From positions 1,116,001-1,180,000 of the forward strand of contig JACZZP010000006.1 in assembly GCA_015183035.1 (NCBI GenBank): 64,000 bases of DNA. The letters run 5' to 3'. Origin of the DNA: Meloidogyne chitwoodi (Eukaryota > Nematoda > Chromadorea > Rhabditida > Meloidogynidae). Made by a program: the position numbers and the translations under genes. Of this stretch, positions 13,423 to 26,912 are shown piece after piece. Within the stretch, counting starts at the first letter, position 1, and every line of letters begins with the position of its first letter. Below the pieces are notes generated by a model. The model saw nothing but the letters and a program-made list of their open reading frames with translations. It was not told where the DNA came from and made no database searches.

Positions 13423-15443
13423 CCATATAATAATTTTAATTTTTTAATTAAATATTATAAAATATTTTATTTTAAAATAATATTGCAATTAAATATTATT
13501 ATTTTTTAATCCTTTTGTTTTTTTTAATCTTTCCATTTATTACTAAAATTCCCATTTTTGACCATTTATTTTAATTTATTTATTTATAATTTTGCTGCCA
13601 GTTAATCCTTAAATCTCCTTTGCCTATTTTTTTAAATTAAAATATTAACAAAAATATTTATATAAAAATAAAATAAAATAATTATTATTTTTAGGTTCAT
13701 TTTTAATCCTTTATTCGCGCAATAAACGGATATATTTATTTTAAATATTAATCCTCTCTAAAATATTTATGGCATTAAATAATCTAAAATAAATAATTAT
13801 TTTTATTTTCCTTATTTTAAAAATTTATTTAAAATAAATGAGGGAATTAATTTCTTTTTTTTATTTAAAATTATTAATAATTATATTAAATTAATTTTTT
13901 AATAAATAAATTTAATTTAATAAAATTTAGACTTTCTTCAGTTTTATAGTTTACTTAAAAATTTATAATTTTATTTTAAAACTAATCAAATATAAAAAAA
14001 AGAATTAATGATTATTTAAATATATTTAATTTTAATTTATTTATAATTTACACCTTTACATTTTATTTAAATAATTTTACTTATAAAAATATATTTAAAT
14101 ATTTTCTTTTAAAATTCTTATTAATTTATTTTTTTGTTTTTTCTCTTATAAATAATTTATTTATTTGTTTGTTAATTTCTTTTAATTTTTTTTAAAATTA
14201 TTAATTTAAAACTTTATAAATTTGTATCCATTTTCATATTTATATAAAAACTAAATTTTAATAAATTTTTAGAATTTTTTTTGATAAAATTTTAAAAACA
14301 AAAATATTTTCGCGCATTAATGAATTTATTTATTTTCTTTTTCTCATCTCATATTTATGCCAAGAATAGAAAAAAAATTATTTTTTATTTTAAAGCTTCT
14401 AAACATTTTTTATTTTTTTATTATTTATTACATCACGCAGCACACTTAATAAAGCTAATTTATTTTTATATATCCACTACACTTTTTTTATAAAAAATAT
14501 TTTTTTATTTGTTATTATTAATTAAAATTATTTATTTATTTTTTAAAATTAATTTTAATTAAATTATTATTTTATTTACATTTTAATTTTATTTTATTAT
14601 TTTTAATAATAATAATAATAAATATTTACTATCTCATTATTTAAATTATTTTATTTATTTCTCCTATAATTATTTTAAAACAAATTTTAAAATTTTATTG
14701 CAAATATATTAAATAATTTAATTTATAATAATTATCAAATATTTAAAAGATATTTTCAAATTAAAAAATAATAAATATTTTGTTATTTTAATTTTGAAAT
14801 TCTTTTTTTATGGTATTCTAATTACTATCTTTTTAAATTTGTTTAAAGTATTTTTAAATAATTATAATCTTTTTTTGTACTTAAAATGTTTTTTTTTTAA
14901 TTTGCACTTTTATAAACATAAAATTAATAATTCTCACGATTTATTTTTTATTTTAAAATTTAAATTTGTATTTATTTATTTGCTTTTTTGGTGTTTTAAG
15001 AAAGAAAAAAATTAATTGTTATGGGAACAATAATAAAAATAATAATTTTATATATTTTAGACATTTTAATAAAAAATAAAATAAAAATATTAATTAATTA
15101 TTTTTACAGTAAATTAAAAGTTTTTTTCATAAATAATTTATTTCTCTTTGATGAATATTTTTTTAAATAATTTATTTTTAAATTTTAGTATTACAATTAA
15201 TTATTTCTTTAAATAAAAAATTAATTAAATTTATTTTATATTTTAACAACAAATAAAAATTTAATTTAAACAATTAAAAATAAGAGGTTTTTTTTATATT
15301 TTATTTTAATAATTATTTTATTTTAGAAAAAAGACTAAAATGGAAGAAGAACTTCTTTCTTTTTAAAATGTTATTTTTTAATATTATTATTAAATTATAT
15401 TATCATCACAATTTTATTTAACAAAATATTATTAAATAATTAA
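13423..15443. other. AT-rich upstream region of the Q-rich gene
   Basis: Nothing coding is supportable up to 15325. At 15326 an ATTTTATTTTAG acceptor is followed by probable 5' leader sequence that contains a tiny upstream frame (15340, MEEELLSF then stop) before the ATG at 15444. This could be the trans-splice or cis-splice site of the downstream gene. Confidence 0.4.
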
Positions 15444-18400
15444 ATGCCCTCATCGTTAGAGGCAATGATTCAAAATATGATACAGGCGGGTATTCCTCAA
15501 GCACAAATGATGCAATTATTACAAACTATGCAGGTATTTTTAATTAAAATATATTTAAATAAATATTTTCAATCCTTTTAAATACATTATTTTTATTAGA
15601 GCACGGAAAAACGTGTCGGTCGATTTTCTCGCTTAAAAACAGAACCGAATATCTAAAAAAGCCAAAAAAACTGACCGAGCCGGGCTCTATTTTTATATAA
15701 AAAAATATAATTTTAATAAAATAATTTATTTTATTTAAGAGAAATTTTAAAATAATAATAGGATATAAATCTTTACATTTTTCTTTTATTATTAATAAAC
15801 TCATAACTTAACCAATTATTTTTTAATTCTTTTTAAAATATTCATAATTTTTGATTATTTAAATATTTAAATTAAAAATTTAAATATTTAAATCTTTTAT
15901 TTATTAAACTACAATAATTATAGTATTTTTAATAAAAAAATACTATAATTTATTTTATTTATCACATTAAGATTATATTAAAATTTAAATATTTTATAAA
16001 AAAAAGAGAATTTAAATTTATAAAAATATTTAAATATATTTTATTTTAATTTATCAATATTAAAATAACCAATCAAATATTTTTAGAAATAATTAGTATT
16101 TTACGAATTGGTAATTTAAATACTTTTTTTATTTTAATTATTTTTTTAACAAATATATTTAATTAAAATATTTTTAATAATTTTATTATTTTAAATATTT
16201 TTTAAAACTTTTTAATTTGTTTCTGTATTTAATAATAAAATATATTTATTTACATAAATTATTATTTGTTGGCATAACAACTATTTATTATTTATTAAAA
16301 TAAAATAATAATATTATTTAATAATAAAGCTTCTTTGTTTATATAAATTAATTACGATACAACTCTTTTTTTTTAATCTATAATTTGTTTTATTTACCTA
16401 TTTAAAATAAATTGTTAACTTTTTATTTTATTTATTTATACATATCAAAATAAATTTTTAAAAATAATTGCCATTTATTTCCTATAAAATTTCATCTACA
16501 AATTTATTTTTAAAATTTTAAATATTTTCTAAACTATTTATTATTATTAAATATATAATATATTTAATTTATTATTTAAGTTTTAAAAATATTTTTATAA
16601 TTTATTTGTTTATTCTTAAACTAAATAAATATTTAAATCAGAGTACTTATTTCTTCTGTTAATTTTTTCTTTTATATCTGAATTTAGTAACAAAATTTTT
16701 TAAATTATTTGTCTACTTAACTTTAAATAAATTTTTAAAAAATGTGTTTTATTTGCGAAAATTTTTTGTTTGTCTACAGCAATAATTTAAAATAATTTTT
16801 AATTAATTTTAAATAATAAATAAGAAGTATTTAGTAGCAATATATTTCAAACTTTTTTATATTTCTTTTAATTAACCCAAAATATAATATTAAAATATAT
16901 TTATTTTTAAAATTAAAATTTAATTTTAATTTTATACAAACAAATCAATATTTAATTAATTATTTAATATCTCAAATAATATAATAAAATAACAAAATTA
17001 CGCTCATAAAGCTTCTTTTATTTTCTTCTCTCTTTTGTTTACTCATATTTAAAAATATATCCATCTTTAATATCTCTTTTATTTATTTTTTTACATTCAT
17101 TCTTCTTTTGCGCAATTGTTTTCTAAAATAAAAGAGATCCTTACTTAACAAATAATATATTTATTATAATATTTATTAGAATAAATAAAAATTAAAATAT
17201 TTTATTTTACACCCCCTAATTATCAAATATTTTAAAATTAATTATTTATTTATTTTTCTCTTCCGTTTTTATTATAAAATATTTAAAAAAATTTATATTA
17301 AATTTTAATTTATTTTTTACAGGCTTCAGCCAATAATAATAACAATATTTCATCCCCAACAATTAACGGTACAACAACTTCTTCTACTAATTCTAGTATT
17401 GGAGTCCTTCACAATCAAACAGCTAGTCAAACACATCAACAACATTTTTCTTTAACAAATAATCAAAATTCCAATCAATCCTCCTCTGTTGTAGCGTCAA
17501 GTGGTGGATCGACGACAGTGGCAGGTGCACACCAAGCTGCTGCTGCTGTGGCTGCTGCTGCAAGTCTACAGGTGAATAAATAAATTTTTAATTTAAAAAA
17601 TAATAATTTTGTCTATTTATTAAAAATTTTTTATTGTAAAAATATTTAATTAAAAATAATTTTTTATAAAACAGTTTTTAATTAAAACTTATTAGATTTA
17701 TAAATTAATTTTAATTAAGGTTTTTAATAATTTTAAATAATAAAATATAATATTTATTTTTACTTTTAATTTTTTATAATTAAAAAAAAATATTTTAAAA
17801 TCTAATTTTTTTTAAATAAAAACACTTTTTATTATTTAATAATATTTCTTTTTAATTTTTTACTAAAAAAAAAGTTTTGAAATTTATTAAAATTGATTAT
17901 CTTAAATAAATAAAAATAATAAAAAGGACAATAATAATATTCTCTTTAAACTTTTTTTATTTTTAAATAAAATGTTAGAGATGTAAAGGTATCTCTAGCT
18001 ATATGTATAGCCTTTTCTACTTTTATTAAAATTAATTTACTCTCTCAAAAATGTTTATTCCCTCAAATCTCACAACTGCGCAAATATAAATTTTTACCCA
18101 AGAAAAAAAGCAGCTGTGTTTAAATTTATAAAATAATTGAATAAAAGAGAAGAATATATTTATTAGGGAAGGCATAAAATAGAAATATTTAAATTTTTAG
18201 TTGGGTAATTTTGAAAGTGATTGATTTTGTTAGAGAGAGAAAGAGAGAGTAAAAGATTTTTATTTTAAAAAATACGTGTAATGCCAAGTAGTAAATAGTA
18301 GATTTTTGGCATCACATTTTTACCCTTTCCTTTATTCAATTTTACATTTTAGACTTTTATATATTTGATTCAAACATTTATTTCTTTTACTTTTAATATT

Positions 18401-21400
18401 TATATTCTTCTTTAATTTTAAAATTTATTTTATTTACCTGTCTTTTATTAAAAATTAAAAAAAACTTCAATTTTAGCCTGTTCAAATATTTAAATATTTA
18501 TCTAAAAATAATCAAAATTATTAAAAAACTAATAAAAAATTACTTAATCTGTTCAAATAATAATAAAAATATTTTTATATTTTTGTTAATTTTACTTTTA
18601 TTAATTATTATTTTGTAAAAAATTTTATTTTTTCTTTTTTTTATGCCGATAAGATTATTTAGAAATTTTGAATTAAATTTTATTTATTTTTTTCTCTTTC
18701 TCTTCTTTTGTTTTAAATAATTAATATTTTGTAATTTTTAATAAATCAAAATAATATTTTTATTAATTAAGTATTTTGTAAATATTTATTTAATAATTAT
18801 TAAATAATTAATATAACTTTAATTGTTATTAAATACCCAAATATATTTTACAAATATTATTTTGAATTAAAATATATTTTATTTACATCTTCGACCATTA
18901 TAAAAATATTATAACAGAGAAGATAATTTAAATATTTATAATTAATTTTAATTTTACAATTTTTTTAGCTTTTACTCATTTTTTAATAAAAAGATTGATT
19001 AAAAAAATTTTTTTTAATATTTGTATTATGTTAATATTTTTAATAAAAAATATATATTTATTACCTTTATTTGTTTATATATTATTATCATTTTAATATA
19101 TCAATTAAATTCATTCAATAATATTTTCTTCCTTATTTACATTTATTATTATTGTTTTTTTTAAATATTTATGAATATTTTTGATGATTATATTTAAATT
19201 TTTGCAACAAAATTCTTTCTTATTCTATTTTCTAATTTTTATTTTCTTTTTTTTATTTACAATCCACGCATTTTTCCACCTCACAAACATATTATTTTAC
19301 ATAATTTAAAAATAACATAAACACTTTTTTTAACATTCGTGGCAATTTTTTATTATTATATTTATTTATTTATTCCATGATCCACGATTATATTTGTTTG
19401 TTATTTAAAGGACTCGTCTAAATTAAATATATTACAATACACACTCAAATGATTTTTAAATAACAAAATTAATTTGTTTTTCCAAATTTTATTTAAATTT
19501 TAATATATTTTGTAAAAAATTATTAGTAAATAAATTTAAATTTAATTTATCGAGTCAAAAGCGAGATTACAAATTAATTAGTAAATAAATAAAAATATAA
19601 TTTATTAAAAATCTTTAAATCAAAATATTTGTTTATTCATAAATTTGTTTTATAATATTTTTTAATTTTTATTCCTTAATTATTAAATTAATTAATTTAT
19701 TTAATTTCAAGATTATAATACAAAAATTGTAAAAAAAAATATAAATATATTCTATAAATATGTCAAGATTATTTTGGAATTCACCAAACAATAATAGCAT
19801 TCCATTTTTTCCCAATTCAGCATTAGCATCTAATGCTACTATTCAATCACAACATTTACCAAATGTAAGGGAATTTGTGATAATTTATAAAAAAATAAAA
19901 TTATAGGAATTAAATAGTCAAATCCCTCATTGAAAAACAAAAAAATTTTTCATAAAGATTAGGATTACAGACAGTTTTGAATGTACATAAATTAATAAAA
20001 TTTAAGAGAATTAAAAATATAAATTAGGCCAATATATGTCCTTTGCATTTTTGAGAGTAATATGTTTGAAAATAAATTTAAAAATTAATATTTATTATTT
20101 AAAACTTTGAATTAATCTAATTTTAATATAATTTTTTATTTATTTAAATAATAATACTCTAAAAAGATTATTATTTTTTTTTAATATTTTATTGAATATT
20201 ATTTAAAATTTAAAAATTATTTTTTATATTTTCAGCAATTGGCCACTCTTCAACATCAACAACAGCAAATACTTGCAGCTCATCACCAACAACAACAACA
20301 ATTCCAACAACAACAATCTACAACAGTAAATAATCCAACGGCGTCTGCTGTTGCTGCTATACAACAAGCACATGCTGGAACTGCTAGTGGTACTGATAAA
20401 AATTTAATTTGATTTTAAATTTTAACAATACCTATTTCTTTTTAAGCTGGACAGCAACAATCTGCAATACATTCCACTGCTTTAATGCAACAAATGGCAG
20501 CTGTAGCTGCTGCAGTTCATCCCCATTCACATCAATCTACAAATACAACAGCTGGACTTCAGGCTGTTATGCAACAACATTTGCAACAGTCTGCTGTAGC
20601 TGCAGCATCTGCGGCAAGTTCAGCAACACATCCAATGGCTGCAGCACTTGCCCAGGCAAGTGGAAAAAATGTAAATAAAAATTGATAAATAATTTTATAT
20701 AAAATATTTTTGTTTTTTAATATACTTATAAAATATTGATTTTTTATTAAGCAATTAATTTTTTTTAATAAACTAGTTTATAATTATTTTTTAATTTATC
20801 TAAATATTTTATAGGCTCAATTTGTTGCTTCAATGCAACAACAACACCATCAACAACAACAACAATCTGGTGGTAATACTGGTGTTTCAGTTTCACTCCC
20901 TCCTGGAATGGCTGTAACAGTACAACATCCACAGTTAGCTTCAAATGTTGGACAAAATGTTTCATCAAATAATGTTGGTGGACAGTTGGTACCTTCATTG
21001 GCTACTCCTTCTTTGGCTTGGCCAATTTTTCAGCCAATAGTAAATATTGTAAGAAAAATTATTTAATATTTAAAATAATTAATGTTTTAATTATTTTTTA
21101 GCCTTTTTTTGACATGGCTACCTATCAAAAAGTCAATTTGGACGTTCAACCAAGTGCTATGGCTAATGGAATGGATTTACCATTAAATGACATTAATACA
21201 CTCAGGTTTATTATTAAAATAATTTGAAATAATTATTTTTAAATTTTTTAAGGTTTTTCTTTAATTTTGGTGTTCAACATGCTAGAGCTATACTTTTACG
21301 TCAACATATAAATTCTCAGCAGCAACAACAACAACAACAAATTGCTTTATTACATAATGCAGGAACAGGCACCCAAACTGGACAAGAGTAAATTTTTAAA

Positions 21401-24400
21401 ATAAAAAACTTATCTAGGACTTTTATTTAATATATTTTAATTATTAAAAAAATTAAAATAATTTTTTTAAAATAATTTTTTTTCTTCTTTGGAAGGATGA
21501 ACAATGCCAATGAACAGCTGCAATTGCAGCAAAAATTATTGATGCAGCAGTCTTTAATTAAGTAAGAGAATTTATTTTTAAAATTTACCTAAATAAGATA
21601 TACATACATATATTTGTAGTAATCAAATGACAATAATTGATAATAATAATAATAGTAATAGTAATAATAATGTTGAAGAAAATAATGTTTATAATCAAAC
21701 AGTTCAATATGACCCTAATCCCCAAATAAATGAAACAATATCCCAAAATGTACAATGGCAAATAAATGTTAGTTCAAATAATGGAGGAAATCCTCAAAGT
21801 TTAATATTAATGCAACAAGGAGACATTAATAATCAAAATGGAAGTACTAGAAGAGAAGGAGGGGAACCTCAACAAATTATTGGTCAAATTATTGGAGGAA
21901 ATGGGGGAATATTAGTAACAAATAATAATACAGGACAGATTGGATATAATGAACAAACAGGAACACCTTTAGGGTTTGGGGGAAGAATAAATGAAATTGG
22001 AGGAAGTGGGGGAAGAGTTGTTATTTCTGAAAGTCCTGTTGGAAAATATATACAAAATAGGGGAAATATTCAATCAAAATTTTATGGAAATAATAATAAA
22101 AAATCTGTTAATATTATTGGTCAACAATTATTACAAGAAAGGTTAAAAATAATAAAATCAAAAATATTACTAAAATTATTTTCTAAATTAATGAATTTAA
22201 TATATTCATTTAATTAAAAAAAATATTTTTTTTAAGAGCTCAAAGTGATGCTGCTGCCTCAATTAATGAAAAATCAGCAAATTTATCGAATACTGCCAAT
22301 TCTGGAGGTGCTAATACTAATAATGCTGCTGTAGCTGCTGCACAACTTTTACATGGGGGCATCGTTGGCTTTCAAAATCAATTACAAATGAACCAATTAG
22401 TTATTTTAACTTTATTTTTTATAAAATTAGTTCTTTTTTAGGCTGGTCTTATGGCTAACCAACAAAGTCAACAAAATGCTAAACTTGTTAGTATTTCCGG
22501 TACAGGAGGAGGAGGAGTTGATTCATCTTCTGATTTAAATTCTGGAAATGTTGGAACAGCAAGTATAATATTATTTTTATTTTATCTTTTTACTACATAC
22601 ATATATTTTTTTTATAGGCCAACAACAACTTCGTTCTTCTTCTACTCAACAAAATACATCACAGCAACAAAATCAATTAACAGCAATGCAACAATTATTA
22701 TTACAACAACAGCAACAACAACAATTAACTGCTGCATTAGCTGCTCAACAACAAGAACAACAACAAACTGATGGAGGAGTTGTAGGAAATCAAAGACAAA
22801 CCCCCTTGAATGAGGTTTTAGATTTTATTTATTTAAAAATCTAAATTGGTTAAAAAATGTTTAGCTTGTTCGCTCTCATTTTCTAAACAGTAATGGAATA
22901 ATCAACAATGGGAATAATAATGGAAATTCTGTTAATCGTACACCAAATTCTACACCTAGTAATCATTCAAATATTCAAGGAAATGGTCATGGAGGAGGAT
23001 CTACAAATGGTACTCCACGTCCAGTAAATGGTCGTAATAGTGTAAATAATTCTCAACAACAAACAACATTATCTGGTAATTCTTCTGTTTCACCAAAGAC
23101 AGGCTCTGTTGGTGTACCAACTGATCCAGCACCGAGAAAACAATCTTCAATGATTATTTCTAATCCTCTTAATGTAAATATATTATTTTCTCTCATTTAT
23201 TATTTGTTTATTATTATTAAAGACCGAATTGAGTGAGCTCAAGCAGCGTGGTCTTAATGCTCTTCGCAGTCCTGAAACTATGAGTGATGGACTTCAAAAA
23301 CGTTTAGTTGAAATGGCAGCAACTTTAAATTCTGCAGTTATTGCTCCAATGGCTACTGGAGGTGGTGGAGGAGGAGGAAATGGTAGCAATATAATTTCAA
23401 CAGGAGGAGCATGTAATGGAACTGGGAATTCTGTTCCTCCTGCTGTTTTGCTTCAGCAACAACAACAAATTTACCAACATCAACATCAATTGTTGCAACA
23501 GCAATTACTTCAGCAACAATTGATACAGGCACAACAACAACAACAACAGAATGGATTAACTTCGCAAAATCAACAAAATTCTATGGCTAACAATTTTTCG
23601 GTATTTTAATAAAAATTTTATATTAAATATTTTTAAATATTATGGTAGTTTTTATAATCTTTTTTAGAATGTTGTTTCAAATCAACGTTCACAAAGTAAC
23701 AACGGACAGCAACAGCCAGGGGTTAATACGAGTTTATTACAATCAATGATTCCATCTGCTGAAATTGATGGAACTCCAAGTCTTTTAACTGCTACAGAAA
23801 TGCATTATACGGAAACATTCCGTCAGGAGGGAGGAAACAGAAAAACGTTAGAAATATTTAAAAAATTATTTATTTATTTATTTTTAGTAAACCAGATACT
23901 CCAGGGAGACAACCTCCTGATTTAGAAGTTGGTGCTGGTTTAAGTCAAAGGCGTAAAAGTGGAGTTTATATGCTTGGTATGAATATTTTTAAATTAAATA
24001 TATTTTAATTTTATATATTTTAGGTATGAACATAAAAGAAGAAATTGGTGTTAAATCAACAAATTCTCAATCAACAACTCCATCAAATCAATCTATGGCT
24101 ACATCTATAACTACAACAGCGGTTAATTATAATTTAAAATAAAATAATAATAATATTTGTTTTTTAAAGATTTCTACAAGTGCAATGATGAATTATATGA
24201 ATAATATGTTAACAACTGCACGTTCTCATCTTCAAGGTCAAGGTGTGGGAATATATTATGATCAAAATGGAAATCAAATCGATTACTCTTCTCGACCAAT
24301 TGATCCAATATTTCGACGAGCACGTGAAGAATTAAGTCATTCACCTGGTTCAAATTTATCATCTTCTAATGCCAATGCTTCTGTTGCTAATAATAATTCT

Positions 24401-25548
24401 GCAATTTCACTTGCACAAGGTTTGAAAATTAAATTTAGATTTTTTAAATAATTTATTCTAACTCTTAAACTTTTAAAAGAAATAAAAAATAATTTAAATA
24501 TATAATTAAATGTCTCTTTAATCATTTTATTCCTTTATAGCATCAAATGTTTCTTCAATTGGTGAAAATACTTTAACAACATCAGCAGTTGGTGGTGATT
24601 TAGGGATTCTTAGCCGTACTTGTTTAATTGGTATTTCTGATAATACTAATCGCCGTTCAAGTATTGGAGGACCTCAACAATTAGCTGGAGCACAACCAAT
24701 GACTGTTCAACAGCCAATTCCTTTAGCAACAGCTTTATATCCAGGGAATTTAACACCTCAACAATTACAACAACATTATTTTCAATTACAACAGCAACAA
24801 CAACAACTACAGCAATTACAACAATTTCAGCAATTACAGGCACAAATTCAACAACAACAACAATTACAATTAGAAAATAACAACAATACATTATCATCAT
24901 CATTAGATGGTTTGTTATATTTTAAATTAAAATTTTATTAACCCTTTTTGTCGTAGGGAAGTTTTTGTTATTTTTCTTTCCTTGTTTCTGACTAAAATTA
25001 AATAAAAATTATTAAAGGTAACAAAAAACGTGTTCTCAATGCATCATATAATATTGGTTCTGAAGAAGGTCCATCTTCTGCAAAATCTGCTCGTTCATCT
25101 GTCGGTAATTCTTCAGGTATAATATTAAATTAATTATAAAATATAAATATCTTTAATAGATTTAGTTATTGATAATACAAATTCTGTTAATTGTTCTTCT
25201 GTTGGACAAAATGAGGAAGTTTCAATTCTTACTGGAACATCATCAATACCTTCCAATAATGATGGCCCAATAAATATTATTGATATAAATAATTCTGATT
25301 CTTCTTCAAAACAAAAATTAAATGAATCCAGTGAAGATGATGATTTTAATGAAAATGATGATAATTCAATTAATGTTTTACAGGAAAATGAAGAAGAAGA
25401 TAAATCTTTAGAACATATTAATAATGAAGAAAATAATAGTAATAATAATACATTATTAACAAATATTAGGGCACATAATGAAGAAATTGATTCTCCAAGT
25501 AATGGAAAACAATTAAGAATTGTAGAGGATGAAGAAGATGATCAATAA
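15444..25548 (+). CDS. Large glutamine/asparagine-rich protein, probably nuclear, function not recognised
   Basis: Many short exons in one consistent frame: 15444-15533, 17323-17571, 20236-20389, 20447-20670, 20815 to about 21048, 21102-21205, 21253-21387, 21496-21561, 21620-22141, 22237-22399, 22442-22562, 22618-22814, 22865-23173, 23223-23600, then further exons to TAA at 25546-25548. The first exon encodes MPSSLEAMIQNMIQAGIPQA. Most of the protein is low-complexity: runs of Q, N, A and G. Less repetitive islands are MATYQKVNLDVQPSAM with PLNDINTLRFFFNFGVQHAR (21102-21330), TELSELKQRGLNALRSPET (23223 onward) and IYYDQNGNQIDYSSRPIDP (about 24250). The C-terminus is acidic (VEDEEDDQ). Such a make-up is common in transcriptional co-regulators and prion-like proteins, but I do not recognise the family. 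Introns 1 and 2 are large (1.8 and 2.7 kb), the rest tiny. Confidence 0.75.
15534..17322. other. Intron 1 of the Q-rich gene
   Basis: AT-rich intron with a GTATTTTT donor and a TTTTTTACAG acceptor. It contains the short inverted-repeat element at 15598-15688 and otherwise nothing I can support. Its length stands out against the roughly 40-70-base introns elsewhere in the gene and is typical of regulatory first introns. Confidence 0.5.
15598..15688. mobile_element. 91-bp foldback element, AGAGCCCGG family
   Basis: Ends are AGAGCACGG and CCGGGCTCT, inverted with one mismatch, followed inward by GTGTCGGTCG on the left and CTGACCGAG on the right. A related copy in opposite orientation lies at 54134-54190. 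It lies inside intron 1 of the Q-rich gene and is too short to code. Confidence 0.55.
17572..20235. other. Intron 2 of the Q-rich gene, containing a possible alternative first exon
   Basis: AT-rich intron. The only coding-like stretch is the exon at 19760-19864, listed separately. A short hairpin, TAGAGAT...ATCTCTA, occurs near 17975-17998. Otherwise I see nothing. Confidence 0.5.
19760..19864 (+). CDS. Alternative first exon of the Q-rich gene
   Basis: A 35-codon frame starting MSRLFWNSPNNNSIPFFPNS with a GTAAGGG donor, ending in phase 0. It can therefore join directly to the exon at 20236 just as the upstream exon at 17323-17571 does. No good in-frame acceptor precedes it: the nearest AG leads to a stop. 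The simplest reading is a second promoter within intron 2 giving a shorter isoform. The composition matches the gene's other N-rich exons. Inference from phase and frame; transcripts would decide. Confidence 0.55.
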
Positions 25549-26912
25549 TTTAAGTAAATATTTTATAATAATTTTTATATATTTTATTGAATTAATAATT
25601 ATTATATTTATATATAATTTTAAAAATGACTCTTCTTTTAAAATTAATATTATTTTAATAATTAAACATTTTTATTCTTTTTTTTAGTTTTTCTCAATTA
25701 TTTAAACAGCAATTATATGTAAAATTTAAATCTTTAATTAATAGGAACAAAAAGAAATAAAGAAACCAAAATTATGTATAAAATAATTTTTTTTAATTTT
25801 AACCTTTCATTAAATATTTTTTAATCCTTTCAATTTTTGCAAAAATATTTTTTTATTTTTATAAATTTAATTATTCTCTTTACTCATACCTATTTTTAAA
25901 TTAACTAATTTTTTATTTTTAAATTTTATTCTTTTTTATTTCATTTTTTAACATCGGTTATTAAAAATTTTATTCTGAGTCAATTTATTATTATTTTTTC
26001 GGCCATTAATTGGTCTCGTTACTATTTATTTTTTACATCACATACAAAATATGTAAAATTATTGGACTAAGTCTAGGCCAATAATCTCCAGATATATAAT
26101 AATTAATTATGGCTTAGACTGTTCAAACATTTATTTAAAATTTAATATAAATATATATTTTTGCTTATAAATTTTATTTATAAAAAAATTATTTTTTTAA
26201 TGAAAATGTTATTAATTTTTAAAATTAATTTTTTATTAAATTAATTTATAAGCATTCAAATTTATTATTTTATTTTTTGAAATTTTAATTTATAAATTTT
26301 ACTCATTTAAAATCAATTTTTTTTAATATTTTTGTTTTTTTCTCCTTCTTTTATATTTCTTTAAAAATATTATTTGAATTATTTTTTAAATTAATTTCCT
26401 CAAAAAATCCTGTGAACGTCTAGTTTTTATTTAATTGTTGATTACTTGATTCGCTAAAAATTCCAATTGGCCCATTTAAATTTTTCTTTATTTTTAAATT
26501 TATTTTCTTTTGTTGAAGATTAAAAAAATAAAAAATTGTGTTCTATAAAATTGATTTTTTAGTTTAGATAAATATAAATAAATCTCAAAAATATTTTTTT
26601 AAAAGTATTTAATATTTTTTGTTTATTTTAATTATAAGTAATTTAAACAAATTATTTTATTATATAATTAATTAATATAAATAAAATATGAAATTAAAAA
26701 TTTATTAAAATAAATAAAAATATATTAATTCCCATTGGGAATTTTTAAAAATTTTTAAAATTAAAGAACACTTCTAATTTTTTTAAATAATAATTAAAAT
26801 ACTTTTGAACATTTTAAAGGCAAAAAAAAAAATAAGTCGATGAATTGAGAAATATAAAAAAAAATATAATAAAAATATATTTAAATTAATAAAAAAATAA
26901 AAAGATTTTCTT
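25549..26912. other. Intergenic region between convergent genes
   Basis: 3' flanks of the Q-rich gene (+) and the sulfhydryl oxidase gene (-). A small palindromic cluster lies at 26061-26120: ATTGGACTAAG...CCAAT, then a 14-15-base inverted pair GTCTAGGCCAATAA / ATTATGGCTTAGAC. Otherwise AT-rich with nothing supportable. Confidence 0.5.

Noticed and set aside
14794..15015. Plus-strand frame rich in F, L, N and K
   Set aside because: Chance frame in AT-rich DNA, with no start context, domain or splice link.
20765..20998. Minus-strand frame opposite the Q-rich exon
   Set aside because: Shadow of CAA-rich coding sequence; no splice or domain support.
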